This document shows positions 49,352 through 56,765 of a DNA stretch of 64,000 nt, piece after piece (the stretch's first letter is position 1; every line of letters starts with the position of its first letter). The position numbers and the translations under genes were made by a program. The notes below the pieces were generated by a model. The model saw nothing but the letters and a program-made list of their open reading frames with translations, searched no databases and was not told the origin of the DNA. Source of the stretch: an uncultured Thalassolituus sp. (lineage in GTDB: Bacteria > Pseudomonadota > Gammaproteobacteria > Pseudomonadales > Oceanobacteraceae); assembly GCF_950066645.1 (NCBI RefSeq), contig NZ_CATMFB010000003.1, forward strand, positions 1-64,000, read 5' to 3'.

Positions 49352-50233
49352 ATGAAAACACTGACAACCCGCCTGGATAACCTGTGGCCGCAATGGCGTC
49401 CCTGGATACAGATCACCCGTCTGGATAAGCCCGTCGGCTCCTATCTGCTGCTCTGGCCAACGTTCTGGGCCCTATGGATTGCAGCCGCAGGTACGCCCTC
49501 TCTGGCGAACCTGATCATCTTTACTCTGGGTGTCTTTCTGATGCGCTCGGCGGGCTGTGTGATCAACGACTTCGCTGACCGTAAGGTGGACGGCCACGTA
49601 AAGCGGACCAGTGACCGCCCTCTGGCAACCGGCGCCCTGAGTTCCCGCGCGGCGCTGACCGGGTTTGCCCTGCTGTGTCTGGTGGCCTTCCTGCTGGTCC
49701 TGCTCACCAACAGAATGACCATTCTGCTGTCATTCGGTGGGGTCGCTCTGGCGTTCATCTACCCCTTTATGAAACGCCACACCCACCTGCCACAACTGTT
49801 TCTCGGCGCTGCCTTTTCGTGGGCAATCCCTATGGCGTTCGCTGCTGAAAGCTCCGGATTGCCTGCAGCACTCTGGCTACTGTACGCCGCCAACCTGTGC
49901 TGGACCATCGCGTACGACACTTACTATGCCATGGTCGACCGTGACGACGATCTGAAAATAGGCGTGAAATCCACCGCCATCCTGTTCGGCGATCTCGACC
50001 TTCATATGATCGGCCTGCTGCAGGTCATGGCGCTGGCCTGCCTCGCTCTCGCCGGTGCCCGCTTTGAGTTGGGCGGCGTGTACTATCTGAGCCTGCTCGC
50101 CGGTGCATTGTTCCTGGCCTGGCAGCTCTGGCAGGCGCGTGACCGGGATCGGGAATCCTGTTTCCGGGTATTCCGTCAGAGCCACTGGTTCGGCGTCATC
50201 GTCTGGGCCGGAATTGTGCTGTCATTCCTCTGA
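49352..50233 (+). CDS. ubiA: 4-hydroxybenzoate octaprenyltransferase
   Basis: A 293-residue inner-membrane UbiA that attaches the polyprenyl tail to 4-hydroxybenzoate. It has the first aspartate-rich motif NDFADRKVDGHVKRTSDRPLATG (about residues 70–92) and the second DTYYAMVDRDDDLKIGVKSTA. The pair ubiC-ubiA supplies the ubiquinone precursor. It is distinct from the MenA-like paralogue at 652. Confidence 0.96.
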   Translation: MKTLTTRLDNLWPQWRPWIQITRLDKPVGSYLLLWPTFWALWIAAAGTPSLANLIIFTLGVFLMRSAGCVINDFADRKVDGHVKRTSDRPLATGALSSRAALTGFALLCLVAFLLVLLTNRMTILLSFGGVALAFIYPFMKRHTHLPQLFLGAAFSWAIPMAFAAESSGLPAALWLLYAANLCWTIAYDTYYAMVDRDDDLKIGVKSTAILFGDLDLHMIGLLQVMALACLALAGARFELGGVYYLSLLAGALFLAWQLWQARDRDRESCFRVFRQSHWFGVIVWAGIVLSFL

Positions 50234-50235
50234 TA

Positions 50236-50253
50236 CTGTCACATCCCTGTAAC
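50236..50253 (+). promoter_or_regulatory. Pho box upstream of phoB (copy 1)
   Basis: CTGTCACATCCCTGTAAC gives two seven-base repeats, CTGTCAC and CTGTAAC, spaced by four bases as in the PhoB consensus. A -10-like TAATAG lies at 50266–50271, 12 bp past the box. It sits 51 bp before the phoB start, which indicates autoactivation. Confidence 0.8.
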
Positions 50254-50304
50254 ATTGATTCTGTGTAATAGGTCTGTAATAACTAATCAGACCGTGACAG
50301 GACT

Positions 50305-51003
50305 ATGACAACAGCTGGTAAAAAAGTGCTGATCGTCGACGACGAAGCACCGATCCGTGAAATGATCGCCGTTGCTCTGGAAATGGCTGGCTACCAGTGC
50401 ATGGAAGCTGCAAACGTACAGGAAGCGCACTCGATCGTTGTGGATCAGCGCCCGGATATGATTCTGCTCGACTGGATGCTGCCCGGCGTCAGTGGCGTAG
50501 AGTTCGCCCGACGTCTTAAGCGTGAAGAAACCACCGCCGAACTGCCGATCATCATGCTCACTGCGAAAGGTGAGGAAGAGAACAAAGTGCAGGGCCTCGA
50601 AAGTGGTGCCGACGATTACATCACTAAGCCATTTTCTCCCCGCGAGCTGGTCGCACGCCTGAAGGCCGTCCTCCGGCGCGCAACACCACCCGGTGTCGAA
50701 GAAGCGATCGAAGTTAACGGGTTGATTCTCGACCCCATCTGCCACCGAGTGATGTCACACGACAGCCCGATTGATGTCGGCCCGACTGAATATCGCCTGC
50801 TGCAGTTCTTCATGACCCACCAGGAGCGGGCGTACTCACGCTCGCAGCTGCTGGACCAGGTATGGGGAGGCAACGTGTATGTCGAAGAACGTACAGTTGA
50901 CGTCCATATACGCCGTCTGCGAAAAGCGCTGGGTACCACTCACGAGCATCTGATTCAGACGGTGCGCGGCACAGGCTACCGTTTCTCGACGAAAGCATCG
51001 TGA
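50305..51003 (+). CDS. phoB: PhoB, phosphate regulon response regulator (copy 1)
   Basis: A 232-residue OmpR-type regulator very close to E. coli PhoB: receiver with acidic VDDE and phosphorylated D56 in LLDWMLPG, K107-region [14 protein letters not shown], and a winged-helix domain with [30 protein letters not shown] and the terminal [16 protein letters not shown] motif. It activates phosphate-starvation genes through Pho boxes. phoR begins one base after the stop. The position after ubiA is as in Pseudomonas, so this is the orthologous copy. Confidence 0.95.
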   Translation: MTTAGKKVLIVDDEAPIREMIAVALEMAGYQCMEAANVQEAHSIVVDQRPDMILLDWMLPGVSGVEFARRLKREETTAELPIIMLTAKGEEENKVQGLESGADDYITKPFSPRELVARLKAVLRRATPPGVEEAIEVNGLILDPICHRVMSHDSPIDVGPTEYRLLQFFMTHQERAYSRSQLLDQVWGGNVYVEERTVDVHIRRLRKALGTTHEHLIQTVRGTGYRFSTKAS

Positions 51004-51004
51004 G

Positions 51005-52333
51005 ATGATCCGTCCCTGGCAACGGGAACGCACACTGTTCCTGCTGCTTCTGGCGGCGGGTGTCAGCGGCCTGTGGTGGAGCCCGTGGCCGTTCCTGCCT
51101 ATGGCAGTCATTGCACTGGGACTACTCACCCGCCAGCTCTGGCTGGCTCGCAGACTACACCGCGACCTCTGCCGCGAAGATCCTGAAGGACACGACTCCC
51201 GCTACAATCTCTGGGACAGTATCAACCGCCTGGTTCTGCGTCAGCGTCGTCGACGTCAGAGTTATCAGCGCCGCTTGATGGCCATCACAGACCGGATTCA
51301 GGATTCCACCTCCGTTCTTCAGGATGCCGTGATCATGGTCGACAGGCATGGCAGCCTTGAATGGTGGAACCTGGCCGCAGAAAAGTTTCTCGGGCTGCGC
51401 TCACCTGTGGACGTCAATCAGCCGATCACCAACCTGATCCGTGCCCCTGAGTTTGCGCGCTATTTTGAGGCCTGTGATTACGAAACCCCGTTTACCATGT
51501 CGTCACCAGTACGGCACGACCTGCATCTGGAATTTAATATCACCCTGTTCGGACGCAATGACCGTCTTCTGGTCATCCACGACATCAGCCGGCTGCACCG
51601 GCTGGAGCAGATGCGGAAAGACTTTATTGCCAATGTCAGTCACGAACTCCGTACACCGCTGACCGTGATCAGAGGCTACCTTGAAACCTTCGATCAGCTC
51701 TGCGGCGAACTGCCCGAGCGGAATCTGAGGATTCTGCGTCAGATGGAAGAACAGGCAGCGCGTATGGATGCGCTGGTGCGCGACCTTCTGGCACTGTCAC
51801 GGCTGGAAACACGAACTGCCGACAAAGCATCGACGGTCGATGTAGTGACTCTGCTTGAACAGATCACCGAAGAGGCCCTGGCCCTGTCCGAGGGACGACA
51901 CCAGATCCGGCTCAGTATTGAATGCGACCACGACCTAACAGGATTCGAAACAGAGCTACGCAGCGCCTTCACTAATCTGATCGTAAACGCGGTGAAATAC
52001 TCACCCGATGGTGGCCGGATTGACATCCGCTGGTATGAAGACGATCAGGGGATACACATGAGTGTCAGCGATCAGGGAATCGGCATCGATGAGCATCATA
52101 TCCCGCGTCTGACAGAACGCTTTTATCGCGCGGACCCCAGCCGCAGCAAAGCAACCGGCGGCACCGGTCTCGGGCTGGCCATCGTGAAACACGTACTGCT
52201 GCGCCACAATGGTCAGCTGGACATTACCAGCACCCCCGGCCAGGGCAGCTGCTTTATCGCGAGCTTCTCACCCGATCCTGCCTCTCAGCGGACTTTCGCA
52301 ATAAAGCGCGAAAGCACATCCAGCTTGTCCTGA
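51005..52333 (+). CDS. phoR: PhoR, phosphate regulon sensor kinase (copy 1)
   Basis: A 442-residue kinase with two N-terminal membrane segments, a PAS domain (DRIQDSTSVLQDAVIMVDRHGSLEWWNLAAEKFLG), the dimer/phosphoacceptor helix with H213 in NVSHELRTPL, and an ATPase domain with N, G1 (DQGIGID) and G2 (TGGTGLGLAIVKH) boxes. It has no periplasmic sensor, in keeping with PhoR sensing through PhoU/Pst. The last 49 bp overlap the convergent response regulator gene. Confidence 0.95.
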   Translation: MIRPWQRERTLFLLLLAAGVSGLWWSPWPFLPMAVIALGLLTRQLWLARRLHRDLCREDPEGHDSRYNLWDSINRLVLRQRRRRQSYQRRLMAITDRIQDSTSVLQDAVIMVDRHGSLEWWNLAAEKFLGLRSPVDVNQPITNLIRAPEFARYFEACDYETPFTMSSPVRHDLHLEFNITLFGRNDRLLVIHDISRLHRLEQMRKDFIANVSHELRTPLTVIRGYLETFDQLCGELPERNLRILRQMEEQAARMDALVRDLLALSRLETRTADKASTVDVVTLLEQITEEALALSEGRHQIRLSIECDHDLTGFETELRSAFTNLIVNAVKYSPDGGRIDIRWYEDDQGIHMSVSDQGIGIDEHHIPRLTERFYRADPSRSKATGGTGLGLAIVKHVLLRHNGQLDITSTPGQGSCFIASFSPDPASQRTFAIKRESTSSLS

Positions 52334-53172
52334 TCATCATCCACATAGCGGATCAGAATCTGGATTGTTTCCGCATCGGGATGTGGTTCCTGAGCCTGCA
52401 TCATGCGCACATAGCCGTTGATACGGGCGACATCGCCTGAGTCCTGATCAACAATATCCAGAACAACCGGCTCAAGTAACGCAGGCAGTGCCCCTTCGCG
52501 ACGGAATACGCCGATGAGTTCCTGAAGATTAATATCCTTGAGCACTACTTTCGCCGTGCCACCTGAACCGAAGCGGATACTGGCGACGCCTTTTGCTTTC
52601 GGCTTTGCTTTGCCGCGGGCTGGTTCTGGGGTACTTTTTTCTGGTGTCTCGTTGCCTGCAGCCTGGCCCGCGACGAGTACAGAAGCTCCCCCCAGATCGG
52701 CCTGAGGAGGTGACGCCGGCCGGGCGGTCAGTACATCAGCAGACTGATTGGCATGTGCAGACGGCCCGGGAGCGCCCTGACCGGGCTTTACACCGTGATG
52801 CTTCGCCACCACTTTCGCCATTTTCGCCACGAAGTTCTCACGGGTGAAGGGCTTACCAATATAATCAGACACCCCCGCCTCGACGGCCTTCATCACGTGA
52901 TCCCGATCGCCCCGGCTGGTGATCATCATAAACGGGGTTTTCTTATAGCGCTCATCTGCACGCATCCACTGCAGAACCTCAATGCCCGAGACTTCCGGCA
53001 TCTCCCAGTCACAGAGCACAAGGTTGATTTCGCGCTGATTGAGCAGAGTGATCGCCTTGCGGCCATCAATCGCTTCGTGAAGTTCGCAGCCGGGATAGGT
53101 ATCCCGGACCGCTTTTTTTACCAGGTCGCGTACGAAAGCCGCATCATCAACGACCAGAATCCTGAGTTTCAT
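52285..53172 (-). CDS. CheY-like response regulator with C-terminal domain
   Basis: A 295-residue protein. The receiver at residues 1–125 has DD at 9–10, D55 in LVLCDWEMPE, T in MITSRG and K in IGKPF. A low-complexity linker rich in proline, alanine and lysine (about 130–205) leads to a C-terminal domain of unknown type. From memory the P. aeruginosa equivalent lies between phoR and phoU (PA5364). The start at 53172 is inside the cysZ gene by 26 bp. The output is unknown, and no DNA-binding domain is evident. Confidence 0.75.
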   Translation of the reverse strand: MKLRILVVDDAAFVRDLVKKAVRDTYPGCELHEAIDGRKAITLLNQREINLVLCDWEMPEVSGIEVLQWMRADERYKKTPFMMITSRGDRDHVMKAVEAGVSDYIGKPFTRENFVAKMAKVVAKHHGVKPGQGAPGPSAHANQSADVLTARPASPPQADLGGASVLVAGQAAGNETPEKSTPEPARGKAKPKAKGVASIRFGSGGTAKVVLKDINLQELIGVFRREGALPALLEPVVLDIVDQDSGDVARINGYVRMMQAQEPHPDAETIQILIRYVDDDQDKLDVLSRFIAKVR

Positions 53173-53950
53173 CGTGGGAAAGCCTGTGAATCGTCTCTTC
53201 TGATTCAGCATAGACAAGTTTCCCCTCTTCACCCTCAAAAGGCATACGTTCAATACGCATGAGTGTGGCACCGATCACAGCCGCGGGCATCACAAACAGA
53301 TTAACCACCGGGATCGTCAGTAACAGAGCCACCAGAAGGCCAAACCCCATCACAGTGAACAGGTCTGCACTCATCGCAGAGCGGACGTCAGCAAACGGGC
53401 GGGTGTGGTTATCAAACGAATAATCCGCGTACTGCACTGCCATCATCCAGCCACCAAACCAGATCCACAACGGGGCCGCCGCCAGTTGCAACAACGGGAT
53501 AAACCCGAGAATAAAAATGCCCAGATAGCGGGGCAGGTAGTAGGCGACCTTCACCATTTCACGGCCCAGCGTCCTGACAGCCATACTGGCAAGTGACTCA
53601 TCCGGCAGAGTGCCGCCCTGCATCGTCTCGACCTTCTCCGCCAGAAGCCCGTTTAATGGACCCGCAATAATCATCAGTACCGCACTGAAGAAATACACCA
53701 GTGCCAGAACCAGTGCGACCACCGCCAGCGGCATCAGAATCCAGTAAAGAAAACTGAGCCACGAAGGCAGCAGATCTGACAGTGCCCCCATCCATTCGTC
53801 GATCTGACGAACACCCAATACCGTCGCTGAGCCCATGATCAGAATATTCAACAGCAATGGCAGGGCAACATACTTCCTCAGCCCCGGTGTTCTGAGGTTC
53901 TGAAACCCCCGCCAGACATATTGCATTCCGATGAGTGGATTACCGCGCAT
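53147..53950 (-). CDS. cysZ: CysZ-like sulfate transporter
   Basis: A 267-residue membrane protein of the EI24/CysZ family. It shows the conserved FFSAVLMIIAGPLNGLLAEKVE and LGFIPLLQLAAAPLWIWFGGWMMAVQYADYSFDNH segments. CysZ brings sulfate into the cell for cysteine synthesis. No cysteine genes are nearby. It is divergent from trmH, 65 bp apart. Confidence 0.85.
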   Translation of the reverse strand: MRGNPLIGMQYVWRGFQNLRTPGLRKYVALPLLLNILIMGSATVLGVRQIDEWMGALSDLLPSWLSFLYWILMPLAVVALVLALVYFFSAVLMIIAGPLNGLLAEKVETMQGGTLPDESLASMAVRTLGREMVKVAYYLPRYLGIFILGFIPLLQLAAAPLWIWFGGWMMAVQYADYSFDNHTRPFADVRSAMSADLFTVMGFGLLVALLLTIPVVNLFVMPAAVIGATLMRIERMPFEGEEGKLVYAESEETIHRLSHDETQDSGR

Positions 53951-54015
53951 GATTCCTCCGCATATTTTTTATACAATCCCGCCCCCTTGATATTCACCCA
54001 GGAGGTGTCTGCCGC

Positions 54016-54705
54016 ATGACGCCAGAGCGTTACGACCGAATCCGGGAAACACTGGATAAACGACAGCCAGATCTTACCGTGATCACGGACGAGGTGTACA
54101 AGCCTCATAATCTTTCCGCCATCGCGCGTACCTGCGATGCCGTAGGCATCCCCAAAATTCACTGCATCTGGCCGAAAGATAAGTACCGCCTCCGCACGGC
54201 TTCTACCGCTGGCTCCGCAGAATGGATCGAAGTTCAGACGCACAGTGAAATCACCGGAGGCATCCGTGAGCTTCAGTCCCAGGGGATGAAAGTGGTGGCA
54301 GCACACCTCACTGACCGGGCGATTGATTATCGCAGTTATGACTTCACTCAGCCCACTGCCCTGCTAATGGGCACAGAGAAAGAAGGCGTCAGCGACGAAG
54401 CTTCTGAGTTAGCGGATGAACATCTGATCATCCCGATGTACGGCATGGTGCAGTCGTTCAATGTATCGGTTGCTGCAGCCATTATCCTCAACGAAGCCTG
54501 CTATCAGCGGGAGAAAGCCGGAATGTACCAGTCTGCGCGACTCCCTGCCGAGTGGTACGAGCGTCTGCTGTTTGAGTGGTGCCAGCCGCAGATCAGCAAG
54601 TTATGCCGTCAACACAACCTTGCCTATCCGGCACTGCGGGAAGACGGCGAGCTTGTCGATCCTCAGGGGTTTTCACGCCTCTATAATGAAATTACCGCCG
54701 GTTAA
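54016..54705 (+). CDS. trmH: tRNA (guanosine(18)-2'-O)-methyltransferase
   Basis: A 229-residue SPOUT methyltransferase, the exact E. coli TrmH length, that methylates the ribose of G18 in tRNA. It has the start MTPERYDRIRETLDKRQPDLTVITDEVYKPHNLSAI and the knot motifs LLMGTEKEGVSDEA and IIPMYGMVQSFNVSVAAAIIL. A CCAGGAGGTG site precedes it. From memory it adjoins spoT in enterobacteria; here it is separate. Confidence 0.92.
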   Translation: MTPERYDRIRETLDKRQPDLTVITDEVYKPHNLSAIARTCDAVGIPKIHCIWPKDKYRLRTASTAGSAEWIEVQTHSEITGGIRELQSQGMKVVAAHLTDRAIDYRSYDFTQPTALLMGTEKEGVSDEASELADEHLIIPMYGMVQSFNVSVAAAIILNEACYQREKAGMYQSARLPAEWYERLLFEWCQPQISKLCRQHNLAYPALREDGELVDPQGFSRLYNEITAG

Positions 54706-54772
54706 AGGGGCTACTGTTCCATTCGTGTAACGCCCTGTTTACCTTCCGTTTCCAAGCTGTGAGTAATTAACC

Positions 54773-54806
54773 CACTCCTTTGTGAGATATATCTCACAAA
54801 GGAGTG
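54773..54806. promoter_or_regulatory. GacA/UvrY-binding palindrome upstream of the CsrB-like RNA
   Basis: A perfect palindrome with two 17-bp arms and no spacer. Its centre TGTGAGATATATCTCACA (54781–54798) matches the GacA/UvrY box TGTAAG-N6-CTTACA in length, spacing and all but one base pair per arm. It is centred about 180 bp before the expected RNA start, where such sites lie at rsmY/rsmZ and csrB promoters. TGAGTAATT occurs as a direct repeat on both sides (54760–54768 and 54814–54822). A weak IHF-like match (AATCAATGAGATA, minus strand, 54863–54875) lies between this site and the promoter. Confidence 0.85.
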
Positions 54807-54953
54807 CGATATATGAGTAATTGAAGTACGGGTTATTATCCAAGCGGGCTACAGAAAACCCCTATCTCATTGATTTTAAATAAGATTTTTTGCGACCCAT
54901 GAGATCGGATGCGCCAGTTTTTCTCACCGGGTTCTGTGAGAGCAGGCCAGTTT

Positions 54954-54962
54954 TGCTATCTT
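54954..54962 (+). promoter_or_regulatory. Extended -10 promoter of the CsrB-like RNA
   Basis: TGCTATCTT carries the TG of an extended -10 and the hexamer TATCTT (54957–54962). No good -35 box is 17 bp upstream (CTGTGA at 54934), which fits a promoter that needs an activator. The start of transcription would be near 54969. Confidence 0.6.
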
Positions 54963-54968
54963 TACTAG

Positions 54969-55185
54969 CGCAAGGAGCACAGACACCGACGGAGTCGGTG
55001 ACAGGATGTAGGATCGGCTGGAAGCCGGGCTGGATGCCAAAGGAAGATCACGGATAGTCAGGACAAGTCGGCCAGGAGGCCACACGGAAGACCAGAGAGG
55101 ATCTCGCTCACGGATGAAGTTTGCCAGGAAGGCATAGGGTGCTGTGGCGGTCAGGACAGGATGTCCTGACCGCCCGATTTATTTT
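54969..55185 (+). ncRNA. csrB: CsrB/RsmZ-type regulatory small RNA (CsrA/RsmA sponge)
   Basis: A GGA-rich RNA of about 215 nt that would bind and titrate CsrA/RsmA. Sixteen GGA motifs occur between 54971 and 55162. Many lie in small hairpin loops: CACCGAC-GGA-GTCGGTG (54984–55000), CGGCT-GGA-AGCCG (55015–55027), GGC-TGGAT-GCC (55028–55038), GGCC-AGGA-GGCC (55070–55081), GAGA-GGA-TCTC (55095–55105) and TGCC-AGGAA-GGCA (55122–55134). The last hairpin, with a GGA loop, is also the terminator. No gene is plausible here. It lies in the 611-bp interval between trmH and the next gene; 54706–54772 and 55186–55316 hold nothing else I can recognise. CsrA itself is not in the window. Confidence 0.88.
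55146..55185 (+). terminator. Terminator of the CsrB-like RNA
   Basis: A perfect 13-bp stem, GGCGGTCAGGACA (55146–55158) with TGTCCTGACCGCC (55162–55174), closes a GGA loop. It is followed by CGA and TTTATTTT. A further GGA sits in the 5' arm. Confidence 0.92.
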
Positions 55186-55316
55186 GGGGCCCTGCAAATC
55201 ACTCCTCATTCCCCCAGACAGTTACAATCAGGTTGCAATAGGTAACCAGACTCCTGTGGTTCTTTGTAACCAGCGTGCCATTCTATTGTTCAGAGAAAGG
55301 TACAGAGAGTTCCATC

Positions 55317-55796
55317 ATGAATCCGCCAGTCCAACACCGCCTCGGCCAGCTGTTACTGAACAACGAGTCCATCACTCCGTCGCAACTGCAGGCGGCGCTG
55401 CGCTACCAGCAGGAGCATCACTGTCGCCTGGGTGAAGCACTGGTGGCTCTGGGAGCCATCGATGAATCCATACTCAAGCGGGTACTGCGTCGTCAGAAAT
55501 GGCTGCGCCCATGCGCAGCATGCTTCGCTCTGATGTCACCTTTCAGTTTCACCTACGCCTACGACCCCGAACAGACACCCAACGAAGAACAGTATCAGGC
55601 TTATTCCAGTCAGTGGGACCTCTACAACGACTGGCAAAGCCACAACGGTGAATCCCCTCAGGCGACACGTCTGATCAGCACAGCACTGGATGTTTATATG
55701 GGCGCGCCAGAAAAAGGCGAGTGGCGATATGCAGTCAGTCGTCTGCAGACCCATGACAATGAAGGATATCAGGTGGAGGTCAGGCTGTTTTTCTGA
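55317..55796 (+). CDS. Small protein with MshEN-like N-terminal domain
   Basis: A 159-residue protein of unknown function. Residues 8–58 (HRLGQLLLNNESITPSQLQAALRYQQEH...RLGEALVALGAIDESILKRVLRRQ) follow the duplicated RLG-x-L pattern of the MshEN / type II secretion ATPase N-terminal domain, a known cyclic di-GMP-binding fold. No ATPase domain follows; the next 90 residues look like a separate acidic, aromatic-rich region with a hydrophobic stretch at about 63–78. The start at 55317 is chosen because the domain begins there. It is the first gene after the CsrB-like RNA and ends at a strong terminator. Confidence 0.65.
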   Translation: MNPPVQHRLGQLLLNNESITPSQLQAALRYQQEHHCRLGEALVALGAIDESILKRVLRRQKWLRPCAACFALMSPFSFTYAYDPEQTPNEEQYQAYSSQWDLYNDWQSHNGESPQATRLISTALDVYMGAPEKGEWRYAVSRLQTHDNEGYQVEVRLFF

Positions 55797-55807
55797 CCCG
55801 GAAAAAG

Positions 55808-55836
55808 AAAAAGCCCGCATAAATGCGGGCTTTTTT
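55808..55836. terminator. Terminator shared by the MshEN-like gene and tRNA-Thr
   Basis: AAAAAGCCCGCAT (55808–55820) and ATGCGGGCTTTTT (55823–55835) form a 13-pair stem with an AA loop and T run. It ends the upstream gene and, from the other strand, the tRNA transcript that finishes at 55840. Confidence 0.93.
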
Positions 55837-55839
55837 GTA

Positions 55840-55915
<76 letters not shown>

Positions 55916-55999
55916 TAAGTGGGCACAGATAGTACTGATGCCCCTCGGTGTCGTCAACTACTTTTTCGAATATTCTCCTATAAATCAGGGGGATACCCG

Positions 56000-56017
56000 C
56001 TTTCATAAAAATGTCAC
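56000..56017 (+). promoter_or_regulatory. Pho box upstream of phoB copy 2
   Basis: CTTTCATAAAAATGTCAC matches the Pho box consensus CTGTCAT-A(A/T)A(A/T)-CTGTCA(C/T) at 16 of 18 positions, with the normal 11-bp repeat period. It lies 41 bp before the second PhoB gene, which points to control by PhoB of either system. Confidence 0.7.
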
Positions 56018-56057
56018 AATACCGCCTTCACGAAGCCATTAAACTGAGGACCCTGCG

Positions 56058-56762
56058 ATGAGCGGTGGATTCATTCTGGTCGCAGACGATGAGCCAGCCA
56101 TCAGTGAGCTGATCTGTACCAGCCTGGAAATGTCCGGATTTCAGACCCGACGTGCTGCCAACGGCCAGATTGCCTTACAGATGACGATCAACGATCGTCC
56201 CGATCTCGTCATTCTGGACTGGATGATGCCCATGCTGTCAGGACTCGAAGTGACCACTCGTCTGAAAAGAGACGAGCGGACGTCGGATATCCCAGTGATT
56301 CTGCTGACGGCGAAAGCGGAAGAAGATGACAAAATCCGGGGCCTGGATGCCGGTGCAGACGACTATGTCGTCAAGCCGTTCTCCCCCCGTGAGCTGACCG
56401 CCCGCGTAAAGGCGGTGCTCCGCCGCAGTGGCGGCAGCGATACAGAGAAGCCACTTGAGGCCTCAGGATTGCAGTTTGACCCAACAAATCTGGTCTGCCG
56501 CATTAATGATCAGCCAGTGACTATGGGCCCGACAGAGTTCCGCTTACTTGAGTTCTTCCTCCGTCATCCAAATCGCGTGTATTCCCGCAGTCAGTTGCTG
56601 GACAGAGTCTGGGGCGGGAACGTGTACATCGACGACCGGACGGTAGACGTGCATATCCGTCGCCTTCGTAAAGCCATTTCCGTCGATGACCACGAACGTA
56701 TGATACAAACCGTGCGCGGAGCCGGTTATCGTTTTTCACCCGACTTTAAATCAGAGGTGTAG
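56058..56762 (+). CDS. PhoB-like response regulator (copy 2)
   Basis: A 234-residue OmpR-type regulator. The receiver has VADDE and D54 in VILDWMMPML, then [10 protein letters not shown]; the winged helix has [50 protein letters not shown] and the PhoB ending IQTVRGAGYRFS. The DNA-binding half is nearly the same as in copy 1 (the recognition region [11 protein letters not shown] is unchanged), while the receiver has diverged more. It is followed 3 bp later by its own kinase. This appears to be a second, paralogous PhoB; redundancy or a separate signal are both possible. Confidence 0.85.
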   Translation: MSGGFILVADDEPAISELICTSLEMSGFQTRRAANGQIALQMTINDRPDLVILDWMMPMLSGLEVTTRLKRDERTSDIPVILLTAKAEEDDKIRGLDAGADDYVVKPFSPRELTARVKAVLRRSGGSDTEKPLEASGLQFDPTNLVCRINDQPVTMGPTEFRLLEFFLRHPNRVYSRSQLLDRVWGGNVYIDDRTVDVHIRRLRKAISVDDHERMIQTVRGAGYRFSPDFKSEV

Positions 56763-56765
56763 TCG

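Noticed and set aside
50261..50280. Second Pho box upstream of phoB copy 1 (CTGTGTA and CTGTAAT)
   Set aside because: The repeats are 13 bp apart instead of 11 and the first is a poor match; it also overlaps the likely -10.
54781..54798. CRP-type site TGTGA…TCACA
   Set aside because: The gap between the pentamers is 8 bases, not 6; the layout fits the GacA box instead.
55121..55435. Open frame running from the CsrB-like RNA into the MshEN-like gene
   Set aside because: It passes through the RNA's terminator and uses a different frame from the well-supported gene at 55317.
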